Assembly: GCF_020497125.1 (NCBI RefSeq)
Contig: NC_059077.1
Location: 22,018,840 to 22,082,839, forward strand
Length of the DNA: 64,000 bases
Source: Mauremys mutica
Taxonomy: Eukaryota; Chordata; Testudines; Geoemydidae
Direction: 5' to 3'
Part shown: positions 52,808 through 61,959 of the stretch, piece by piece
Layout: every line of letters starts with the position of its first letter
How positions within the stretch are numbered: the stretch's first letter is position 1
Position numbers and translations under genes: made by a program
Notes under the pieces: model-generated
The model's database searches: none
Told to the model about the DNA's origin: nothing
What the model saw: only the letters and a program-made list of their open reading frames with translations

Positions 52808-53421
52808 GTGTAGATGATGTACTCATATCTGATGATTCTTCTCCAAATAAATAACAGAAATATGTAACTTTTCTGCATTATTATTAATTCTATCATTTCC
52901 CTCTATTAATGGACAATAACAGTTAGTTAGAATTCTTTTAGTTCCTAATATGCATAAACTCCTTCCTATTGTGTTTAACTCTGCTCGCCATAGATTTCGC
53001 CATGTCTTTGTTTCCCCATATCAATTTTCTAGAATTCCTAGCTTCTAATTTAAATTAATGACTATCAACTTCCCACTTCTTCCATATAATAATATTCCTC
53101 TCTAAACCAGCTTTTAAAAAAACAACAACAATGCAGCTTTTTTCCTTGATTGTGTCTTTTTGGGCATCTAGTAAAATGTTCTTAAACAATTCCCAATTAT
53201 CATACATATTTTTCTGAGAAAATTCTTCCTCTGAACTGATTTAGCTCAATTGTTTCCAGCTTTGTGAAATTGGCCCCTTTAAAGCCCCATTTGAAAATGG
53301 TAGCCCCCTTCTCCCCACACAGAAAGGTAGGGACACTGGGGCCCTCTATCCCCCTGGGAGAGTTGCCAGGAGCTTTGTTTATCTCAGCAGCTGGAGTGCA
53401 TCTGCTTGGATGGGTGCTACA

Positions 53422-54089
53422 CAGGGCCGCCCAGAGGGGGGGCAAAGGGGGCAATTTGCCCCAGGCCCCGGGCTCCGCAGGGGCCCCCAAGAGAACAGCG
53501 GAGGCTCCCGCCTCCGCCCCTCTACTGGAGCCTCAGCGCATCAAGCGCCGAGTCTCCGCTGGGGCCCCTGAGCCCCGCCCCGCTCAGAGCCGCGTGGTCA
53601 GGGGGCGGGGCAGGGAGCTCTGGGCTGAGCTCAGCTCCCTCCGCTCGGCGTGGAGCTCCCAGCCCCGCCCCCTCACCATGCGGCTCTGAGCGGGACGGAG
53701 CTCAGGCCCCGCCGGACACATGCTGCGGCTGTTCCAGCGAGGCGCTGAGACTCCGGGTGAGGAGGGAGCCGGGGGTAAGAGGCTGGGGCCGGGGCGGGGG
53801 GGAAGCGGGACCCGCCGCCGAAGCGCCGCCCGGTCTTCGGCGGCGGGGGGCCCCTTCCATTCCGGGACCTGCCGCCGAAGTGCCCCGAAGACCCACAGTG
53901 GGGGCCCCCCCCGCTGAATTACCGCTGAAGACCGGGCTGCACTTCAGCGGCGGGTCCCGCTTCGGCGGTAATTCGGCAGCGGGGGGGCCCCCGCCGCGGG
54001 TCTTCGGGGCACTTCGGCGGCGGGTCCCGGAACGGAAGGGCCTCCCGCTGCTGAAGACCCTGGGCCCCGGAATCCTCTGGGCGGCCCTG
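53422..54089. mobile_element. hAT-type MITE with perfect 16-bp terminal repeats
   Basis: GTGCTACA at 53414-53421 and 54090-54097 (perfect 8-bp duplication). CAGGGCCGCCCAGAGG at the left is the exact inverse of the right end. About 668 bp of very high GC with inner 'cttcggcggcgggtcccg' inverted repeats. Looks recent. Confidence 0.93.
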
Positions 54090-54097
54090 GTGCTACA

Positions 54098-54790
54098 TTC
54101 TTGCTCTCCTGCTACCGAGAGTTCTTTGCTGGACTGGTGTTGGCATGGCACTCCAAAGCAGTGAATCTTGGTGTTAATACCTCATTGAGATACATGGGGT
54201 AGTACATCCATCTTAGAGCTGTTGTCTTAGGCTCTAGACTCTGTAGACCTATTCAGACATCAGTGCATTGGGTACACTCAGGTCATCTTTTCAACCTATT
54301 CTTTCCAACTAGAAGGGCTAGAAACTTCTCTTAAAAAATAGATGATGTAATAACATGACTCCTAGGGCTCTAGGCATGGGCTCTAGTGCCTACACCTTAA
54401 TCTGGCCCCAGCTATTAATGAAGATATGGAACCTTCTAGCTAATACAAATGACAAGGTGCATGTATTCCACACAGAGTCTTGCAGCAAGGAATTAAACTC
54501 CTTCACTAGAGTTAAGAGAAGAGAACTAGCTCTTTCAGGTACAGTATCTTGTATGACAGGCATGGGACACCAAATGAAGTGGATTGTCCAGCAGTGCCAA
54601 AGACCCTTATGTGCAACATGTACTAAAAACTTGGGAGGCAGGTCAGTGGAAGAACTCAGAATGAGATTCTTCAGGTTTCTGGAAAATGCTTTCTTCATAC
54701 TGAGCATTCTCTGACATTTAACAAATACATAGCAAAGTCACTGCTGTACTAGCGTTACATCATCTCATTTGCATGGTTACCATCTATTAG
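54098..54790. other. Intergenic, nothing recognised
   Basis: Contains a 119-codon ORF (54355-54714) with no recognisable domain; antisense also open. Not supported as a gene. Confidence 0.5.
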
Positions 54791-54794
54791 CAGG

Positions 54795-55055
54795 GAGTAT
54801 GTCTACACTGCAGCTGGAAGCAAATGTCCCAGGCCCAGCTGGGTAAGCCTGCTCACACTAGCTTGGCATGAGCTAGCATGCTTAAAAATAGTAGTGTGGA
54901 TGTTACCACTTCTGAGGAGATTCAGACCCTTGAGAGCCTGAACTGCAATGACCACACCATACTGCTATTTTTAGTGTGCTAGCTTAAGTGAAGCTCCCCT
55001 GAGTCTGTCTGCTGAGGCTGGGTACCTTGCTCCCAGCTGCCATGTAGACATACCC
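54795..55055. mobile_element. MITE with TATGTCTACA-type ends
   Basis: GAGTATGTCTACACTGCAGC at the left mirrors GCTGCCATGTAGACATACCC at the right. Internal 'ctagcatgc/ctatttttagtgtgctag' complementarity. 261 bp. Confidence 0.8.
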
Positions 55056-55100
55056 ATAATGATGTGCATGCTGTATTATTGTACAGAGGAGGTTCTAAGT

Positions 55101-55440
55101 TAGTGGTTCTCAATCAGGTGTCTGAGGTCCCCTGGGGGGCTGTGAGCAGGGTTCAGGGGGGCTGCCAAGCAGGGCCAGCAATAAGACTTGCTGGGGCCCA
55201 GGGCAGAAAGCCAAAGCCCTGCCACATGGGGTTGAAGCCTGGGCCCTGAGCCCTGCCACCCAAGAATAGGGTGACCAGATTTCCTGATTTTTATAGGGAC
55301 AGTCCTGATTTTTTGGGCTTTTACTTATATAGGCACCTATACCCCCCCCTCCCGCACCCAATCCCAATTTTTTCACACTTGCTATCTGATCACCCTACCC
55401 AAGACTGAGGCTGAAGCTTCATAAAGAAATAGTGTGAATG
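55101..55440. mobile_element. hAT-type MITE hosting a nested MITE
   Basis: Starts AGTGGTTCTCAATCAGG with the 'ggcccagggcagaaagcc' body. Right terminus not clear. Contains the 131-bp element at 55266-55396. Confidence 0.6.
55266..55396. mobile_element. 131-bp MITE nested in another MITE
   Basis: ACCCAAGA at 55258-55265 and 55397-55404. Ends ATAGGGTGACCAGAT ... ATCTGATCACCCT. Perfect 8-bp duplication shows insertion into the older element. Confidence 0.88.
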
Positions 55441-55800
55441 TAGTGCTTGTGGAAGGTGACAGTCTTGGAACATTGTCTACTATCTGTAGGGCAGTTGGTA
55501 TAACTCTGCAACTGATAATACTATATGTTCCCCTGAAACTCAGCACAGCTCTATTTCATCACTAAACTAGCACTTAATTCTGAATGCTAGTTACAATTTA
55601 ACACCCATTGGGATGAATGAGGGAATCTTTTAGAACTACTGCATGTTTAGATGTTGACTGCAGGGTGGGACTGCAGCTGTTCACCTTTGGAAGATTCTAT
55701 TTGCAACTCTAAGACCTAGAGACTTCTTGGACAAGGACAAAGTCTCAAGGGTAAGTGATAGGGCCCCCAGAACCATGCAGCTGCAAGCTACTGCTCTGTG

Positions 55801-56062
55801 CAGGGGTGGCTTTAGGTATTTTGTGGCCCTAAGCACGGCAGGCAGGCTGCGTTCGGCGGCTTGCCTGTGGGAGGTCCCCGGTCCCGCGGATTCGGCGGCA
55901 CGCCTGCGGGAGGTCCGCCGAAGCTGCGGGACCAGCGGACCCTCCGCAGGCAAGCCGCTGAAGGCAGCCTGCCTGCCGCCCTTGCGGTGACTGGCAGAGC
56001 GCCCCCTGTGGCTTGCCACCCCAGGCACGCGCTTGGCGTGGTGGTGCCTGGAGCCGCCCCTG
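55801..56062. mobile_element. hAT-type MITE with perfect 8-bp target duplication
   Basis: GCTCTGTG at 55793-55800 and 56063-56070. Ends CAGGGGTGGCTTTAGG ... CCTGGAGCCGCCCCTG. 262 bp, GC-rich, about 0.3 kb before the SUB1 CpG island. Confidence 0.92.
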
Positions 56063-56559
56063 GCTCTGTGATAGCTGTGACACAGGTTGGAAAGGCCAGT
56101 GCTGAAGGCTGTGAAACTAGTTTACTCCCCAAATCTGTGCTGAGCTTATCAGCAGGGTGGCCTGGTGTTAGTAGTCCTCAAGCTGCCATGGGGGCTGAGA
56201 TGCACCTGCTGTGCAAGGGGATCGGGCCCCAGTGTCCCTGCTCTTGACCTGTCCCGTCTCCCTTCAATTTAGGGTGCAGGAGAGACCAAGAGACAGGCCC
56301 TGCACAAAGGGGCTGTTACGCTTCGCCCCCCCCGCTCAAGGGAGTAAATAGGTGGAGGGCGGGGGGACGATGCCGGTTCTCTGGGCTTGTTCCCTTCTAG
56401 GCCGGGGAAGGAAGCACGAGGCCGCCCATGGCGCCTCGTGGCTTGGAGTAAAGAGACGCTTCCTTCCTCTTTAAACACCCCCGCCTCCGGAGCACCCTAC
56501 GTGACGCGCTGCGGGACGTAATGACGCGGGCAGGTGGGTGGGGCTTGCCGGTTGCGACA

Positions 56560-56622
56560 TTTCCGTTTCTCTTAGTGGTGGTGTGCTTCGGAGAAGAGAG
56601 CAGCACGCAGAGCCAGCAGGAC
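56560..56622 (+). other. SUB1: SUB1 exon 1 (non-coding; 5' end approximate)
   Basis: 'cgtttctctt...cagagccagcaggac' followed by the donor GTGAGT at 56623. Matches the 5' UTR pattern of mammalian SUB1 (from memory), where the ATG is at the start of exon 2. The transcription start is estimated only. Confidence 0.6.
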
Positions 56623-56954
56623 GTGAGTATCGTATCGCTCTCGCGCCCCCCATGGGGGGGGGGCCGCTGCGCGCCTGGCACCCGCCGCCATCTTATAGCT
56701 CCTTCCCCCAGCTCAGGGCCTGTCGGAGCCGGGGGAGGGGTGGTCGGGCAGCTCCGCGCTCGGACCAGGCGGGAGGCTGAGCCGCCGCGTCTCGAACGCT
56801 GGGGAAGGCTCGGCCCGCGGGATTCCCGCCGCGCTCCTGCTCTGCCCAGTGCCGTGGGGTAGGAAGACCACCTCCCGCTCACCGTTTGGGGGCGGGCGGG
56901 GGGCGCTGCGTCAGGAGATGCTGCCATGTTTGGGGGGCAAAGAAAGCTCATCCG

Positions 56955-57206
56955 AATGAGGGAGAAAATGGCGGCGGGGAACCGCCTACCCCCATCCCCC
57001 ACTGCGCGACCCACTCCCATTCTCCATGACATGACGGCCGCCCCCCACGCCGTGAGCCGCCCCCCAGTCACCCACCCCGTCCGCCCTCCGTGATTCGGTG
57101 TCGTGTGTCCCTTTCTTAACTCGTCCCGGCTTTGCCCCATTCTCTCTCCATTAGGGGGAGGGGAGCGTCTGAACGAGGGAGAAAATGGCGGCTGGGAACC
57201 GCCTCC
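56955..57206 (+). repeat. Tandemly duplicated YY1-site block in SUB1 intron 1
   Basis: 'gagggagaaaatggcggcggggaaccgcct' at 56958 and 'gagggagaaaatggcggctgggaaccgcct' at 57175 are near-identical blocks 217 bp apart, each with AAAATGGCGGC (56965-56975; 57182-57192). Confidence 0.8.
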
Positions 57207-57867
57207 CCCTTCTTCTCCTGTGTTTGTAGGCTGTCCCCCATTCTCTACGCAGTGACCTGTCCAGTCTCCTCTTCCTCCATTCCCCTTTCAGTGACCCCTC
57301 TCCACCTCATTTTCCTCTGGGCGCCCCATATCCACGCCCACCTCGTGACCCGTATCCCTCTGCGTGGTGCACTGTCTTCCTAACCCTATATACTAGATAA
57401 CCTTGCCCCTGAGTGACCCATTCGATCCCCATTGCCCTGTTCCTCCATGATGTCTTTCCCTAATTTCCCCTATATTATTCCTCATTGGTTCTCTATTCCC
57501 TGACCCCATTCTCATTCTTGGTTCCCATTCCTCCTTATTCCTTTCATGCACTTCTTGCTGTTCGTTCTCTCTCTCCTTCTTTTTTAAAATTCTGTATTGT
57601 TGCCTGCAGGCTGTATCAGACTCACTGGCCTACCTTCTTTCATCCTGTTCTCCACCCACGTAGTGGGTCCTGCCCCTCTTCAGCACATTAACAACCTTGT
57701 AACATGGCAGACTGTTTGGTTTTTTTCCCCTCGCATCCCTTTTGTAACCCTCAGCACATTCCAATTTCCTATTCTCCCTCCTCCTCTCCTGTGTTCCATT
57801 TCCCCTCACCTTGGCTGCTTTTTCACCTGACGCTGTTCTTTTCCCCACATGTATTCATTCCATATGT

Positions 57868-58131
57868 CAGGGGTGGCCAAACTTATTGACCCTCTGAGCC
57901 ACAGAAGACAATCTTCAGAAGTTCGAAAGCTAGGACAGGCCTGCCCCATGGGCTTGATGCCCTGAGGCCACCTCCCCATTGGATAGAAGCCCCTACCCCA
58001 CCCCACCCTGCAGAGGTCCTGAACCTCCTCACTCTCCACCAAGTCTGGTAGGTGGTGGTGGGGGGGCTCCATGAGCCACTTTAACTGTAAAAGAGCCACA
58101 TGCAGCTCATGAGCCAGTTTGGCTACCCATG
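57868..58131. mobile_element. hAT-type MITE
   Basis: CCATATGT / CCATATAT flanks (7 of 8). Ends CAGGGGTGGCCAAACTT ... AGTTTGGCTACCCATG. 264 bp in SUB1 intron 1. Confidence 0.87.
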
Positions 58132-58513
58132 CCATATATTATTGTGCCTTTCATCCTAACACACTACCTTGCACTATGTTATTGCCCTGATAGTCATCCT
58201 CCCCCTTACTTGACATAAACCAGTAGTCCACATACTCCCCAATCTCTCACTATAGTTCCTTCCTTACAAACTATTCCCTTTTATAACCTACTTTTCTGCT
58301 TTGTTCTTTCAAAAGCTGAAAGGTATTAAAAGCAATTAATTAGAATCCTTCCTGTGCCTCTTCTCTACATGGAATACTAGATGTTCATATACTATATTGA
58401 TAGGTTTGCAGAGTAGACACATCTGGCAGTATGCCTTCAAAAGATATGGATTTCCATGCATGCCTAACTAATGAAAATTGGGCCATAAGTGGTTTGCCTG
58501 AGATCACCTAGGA

Positions 58514-58734
58514 CAGTGGTTCTCAGACTTTTGAACTGGTGACCCCTTTCATATAGCAAGCCTCTGAGTGCGACCCCCACCCCACGTATACATTAAAAAT
58601 ACTTTTGTATATATTTAACACCATTGCTGAAGGGAAAGTGGGGTTTGGGATGGAGGCTGACAGCTCGTGACCCCCCCCATGTAATAACCTCATGACCCCC
58701 TGAGGGGTCCCAACCCCCAGTTTGAGAACCCCTG
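58514..58734. mobile_element. hAT-type MITE with perfect 8-bp target duplication
   Basis: ACCTAGGA at 58506-58513 and 58735-58742. Ends CAGTGGTTCTCAGACTTT ... AGTTTGAGAACCCCTG. 221 bp in SUB1 intron 1. Confidence 0.92.
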
Positions 58735-59136
58735 ACCTAGGAAATATGTGGCAGAACTGAGAATACAATTTTAGATATCTCACCTCAATGTGGCTTAACC
58801 ACACACCATATTTTCTTTTAATTTCTTGAAACATAGGTAGACAAGTTCATGATGATGGGTCTATATCTCTTAACCAGTACTTGTCATTCTGTCACATGGA
58901 AATCAAAGTAGACAAAATAACAATACATAAGAGTGAAGGGAGTCATTTGCTAGATAATGTTGTACCCATATGTTTTGTGACATTCATTGAAAACTTCTAT
59001 TGAAATGTATGTAGAAATGTTTAATTAGTTTGTTTTGATAATAAATTAAATCCATAGTAACTTAGACTGAGCTGTTTATTACTATTTTGTGCACCCCAAA
59101 ATGTGTTAAATGTATCACAAATCAAGTAAAAACGGA

Positions 59137-59330
59137 GGCCAGGTCTACACTATAAACGTACATCAGTATAACTACGTCTCTCAAGGGTCTGAACAATCCA
59201 CACCCCTGAGCAACATAGTTATACCGACCTAATCTCTGGTGTAGCCAGCACTATGTCAATGGGAGGGCTTCTTCCATTGACATAGCTACTGCCTCTTGCA
59301 GAATTGGATTAACTACACTGACTTCACCTG
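59137..59330. mobile_element. GTCTACACTA-ended MITE, right end truncated
   Basis: Starts AGGCCAGGTCTACACTATAA, internal 'cagtataactac...gttataccga' inverted motif; no matching right end. Confidence 0.55.
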
Positions 59331-59608
59331 CCCTGAGTCCTTGTCCTGAAGAGGTTTCAAAATAAGTGAGACACTACACAAATGAAGGGAATGGATCAAA
59401 GGAAAGGGAGATAAAGGACTAGGATGATAATGACATGTTGCTCAGATAGACACATATTGAAGTTTCCTGCCACTTCATGTTGGCTTCAAATATGAGATAT
59501 TTGAATAAGATGAGAGAAGAGGCTTAGCAAAGCTGTTTGGGGAGTGCATTCCAGTCATAAAGGGCAATGTTTCCTATATGATATGTTCACTATCTTTCTT
59601 CTCTCCAG

Positions 59609-59681
59609 AATGCCTAAATCAAAGGAACTTGTGTCTTCAAGCTCATCTGCCAGTGATTCAGATAGTGAAGTTGACAAAAAG
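59609..59681 (+). CDS. SUB1: SUB1 exon 2 (start codon)
   Basis: Acceptor tctctccag, then A-ATG: the start codon is the second base of the exon. 24 codons, [20 protein letters not shown] then VDKK; donor GTGAAT. Phase 0. Confidence 0.95.
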
Positions 59682-61959
59682 GTGAATATTGGACAACTGT
59701 TTACTGCATTTTAGTCTAGTAATTTATAAACGAAACACCAAACAAACTTCTTCTGGCTTGGATTAGGAGGCAATTCAATTCTGATGGAATGTGTACGCCA
59801 TGCTATTTGTGTTGCCTAGCCTTTTGTTAAAACTGGGATCAGTGGTCAGAAGGTGAGATCCTTCTAAAAATGGAATGAAACTTCTTTTTTTAAGATTGAT
59901 TGGCTTTGTATCATTTGTTATTTCACTTGTGGCATCTAACCACAAGGTTCTTGGAGTTCTGTGGATCTCTGTGGTGAGAGCAAAAATACTAAATCATTTT
60001 AGTTCCCTTGCTCTGTTAACATTTCTTTTCCTCCTAAACAGCTGTGAAAGCTGATGTTGAGAAACATGATTGTTTAGCTTCTCAAGCGCATCAAGAGTTG
60101 ATATACATGCTGGGCTACAATGATTGTAGTGAGCATTGTGTATTTGAAGTGCTGGCTGAGTTTTCTGTGGATAGGACAAAACAGTATTATTTTGTTATGT
60201 ATATTCTGTAGTTCACTGCAGATAAGGTGTGGAAGCATGAAGATCTTGGAGTGCTGTATGTAAATTAGTAACAAAATGGTAAAGTCAGAATGTTCCTATA
60301 TCTCCTTTATTCTTTCTCTCCTTCCCTCTTCCTTGAATTGGGGAGATGTAAAAAGTGCAAGGTGAGTGTGTATAAAAAGAAAATTTAATGTCCACCTCAA
60401 TTTTATTTAGATCTTCTTTGGGTTACAAAAGTGCTTATTCTCCTAAATCTGTTCCTCTTGGAGTCCAATGAGAGTTTTACCATTGACTTCAGTAGGAGCA
60501 GAATTAGGACATCTTAGTGCACTTTTGAAAATCCCACCCAAAATTTACTGTATTAATAGTTCTCTAATTTCTTCTTTTAATAACTAATAAAATGGGATGT
60601 GCTTTGTATTTTTGTTTATATTTTTTAATTTTTTGGTTAAAGGCAAAGAGGAAAAAGCAAGTAGCTCCAGAAAAGCCTGTAAAGAAACAAAAGACTGGTG
60701 AAAGTTCTAAAGGTGCAGCTTCCTCTAAGCAAAGCAGCAACAGAGATGAGAATATGTTCCAGGTAATATTGATGATGCTACTTCTAGAGGCTGTTGGTTG
60801 AAGGGTTCGTGAGGAAGCATGTTATAGTTTGTATTCTGTAATCTTTATGAAGAGAACTTTAAACGCTTTGAATGCTATGCTATACCTGGATAATAAAACC
60901 AATCTCTTGTCATCTTTTGGCTAAATAAGGTTACAGTGTTAGAAAGTGAGATACCCAGAAAAAAACAATGATGAGATTTGGTAGAGTAAAATAATCCATG
61001 CTATGCCATTCAATTCTAACTTTGGTTCATTGATTGTATCACTTGTTCCCAGTATTTTGTCTTGGTTTATAGTTTCATTTTGGAAGTTCTAATGATGCTG
61101 TCAGGTGCAGTTAATCTGAGAAAACCAGACAGTTGCTTGCCATATATAGATGTGAAATCTGCTTTCTTCTGCCACCTAGGATTTAATTTGGTTGTGATAT
61201 CCAATTCTCTAATTCTGTGAGGATTTAGCCTTGAGCTAAGCATCAGACAATCTGTGTGTGTTTGGAGCTTGTGGCCTCCACCACAAATTTTTCCAGTAAA
61301 TTCAGAACTTCAAGGATTTCTGTTTGTTTAACCTATGCAGATCTCTTTTGTTTCTGGAAACATTGAAATGAACTCCGATTTAGAGCAGGAGAAGGTGATA
61401 GTTCTTCTATCATCTTCATTAGTCTCAGAGCTTGAAAACAAATTTGAATGGATTGTTTTCTCTTAGCATTTTCTAGTTTCATTAACAAATTTTGCACAAG
61501 GAAGCAGGAGCTTTTTCTGAAATAATCAGTAATTTAAGTTGGCAGTATTTATTAGGAATTCATCTTTTAGGTACACATGAAGTTTCTTTTGAGGACACCC
61601 ATTTTTCCAGGAAATAATGCTGAATTCTCCTAATGTGTTAAGTCCTTCATCCATTAATGCTGTCACCACTTATTTAGTCCCAATATACTTCTTCAGGAAA
61701 ATACTTAATCCAATCATTTCTACTTAAATCTAAAATAAGCAGTAGCAGTATGCAGTGCCTCATGTCAAAGTATTTAATGCTGATTAGAAAAATGAATAAT
61801 CCTGTATGTGTAAAATGTATTAAATTCTGATGATTTGTTTTTATTGGCAGATTGGCAAAATGAGGTATGTCAGTGTTCGTGACTTTAAAGGGAAAGTCCT
61901 AATTGATATTAGAGAATACTGGATGGATCAAGAAGGTGAAATGAAACCTGGCAGAAAAG
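59610..61959 (+). CDS. SUB1: SUB1 (PC4) transcriptional coactivator, coding exons 2-4; last exon outside
   Basis: PC4 is a nuclear single-stranded-DNA-binding protein that bridges activators and the RNA polymerase II machinery and also acts in DNA repair (established). Exons 59610-59681, 60643-60762 and 61851-61959 join in phase to 100 codons plus 1 nt of an expected ~127. Residues 1-24 carry the Ser/Asp-rich SEAC-type segment ([16 protein letters not shown]) with casein-kinase-2-like sites. Residues 25-60 are Lys-rich ([17 protein letters not shown]). From [20 protein letters not shown] to [13 protein letters not shown] is the ssDNA-binding beta-sheet domain. The final helix-coding exon was searched for downstream to 64000 and not found. 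No stops or frameshifts; a functional gene with canonical splice sites. Confidence 0.96.
59682..60642 (+). other. SUB1 intron 2
   Basis: 0.96 kb; a diverged 'ccattgacttcagtaggagcag' ancient-repeat fragment near 60480 is all that is recognised. Confidence 0.6.
60643..60762 (+). CDS. SUB1: SUB1 exon 3
   Basis: 40 codons, acceptor ggttaaag, donor GTAATA. Encodes [20 protein letters not shown] then [20 protein letters not shown]: basic region and the start of the core domain. Confidence 0.96.
61851..61959 (+). CDS. SUB1: SUB1 exon 4 (ssDNA-binding domain)
   Basis: 109 nt, acceptor ttattggcag, donor GTGAAC. Encodes [20 protein letters not shown] then [16 protein letters not shown]. The aromatic and basic residues of this sheet contact single-stranded DNA in PC4. 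Ends in phase 1. Confidence 0.97.

Larger units (their letters stand above)
49425..53290 (-). mobile_element. CR1/L3-like LINE, old, interrupted twice
   Basis: Minus-strand LINE: near 51100 it reads LLEYCVQFWCPHFKKIVGTL, then RVQRRAMRIIKGLENMAY, the CR1 ORF2 C-terminus. 49425-49624 and 50883 onward are two halves split by a solo LTR. A hAT-type MITE splits it again at 52126-52807. Sequence to ~53290 looks like continuing minus-strand LINE, with less certainty. Confidence 0.75.
56330..57240 (+). promoter_or_regulatory. SUB1: SUB1 CpG-island promoter
   Basis: CpG-dense block with ATF/CREB-like sites (ctacgtgacgcg at ~56498 and gtaatgacg at ~56518), no TATA box, and three YY1-like GCCGCCAT/ATGGCGGC sites in and after exon 1. 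Confidence 0.8.

Noticed and set aside
53406..54164. 252-codon ORF and antisense 149-codon ORF
   Set aside because: Lie within a GC-rich hAT-type MITE with clear ends; Pro/Gly/Arg/Ala composition only, no domain.
54355..54714. 119-codon ORF
   Set aside because: No recognisable domain, open on both strands, no splice or promoter support.
56397..57140. 247-codon minus-strand ORF over the SUB1 CpG island
   Set aside because: CpG-island composition keeps frames open; no conserved domain and it runs antisense over the SUB1 promoter and exon 1.
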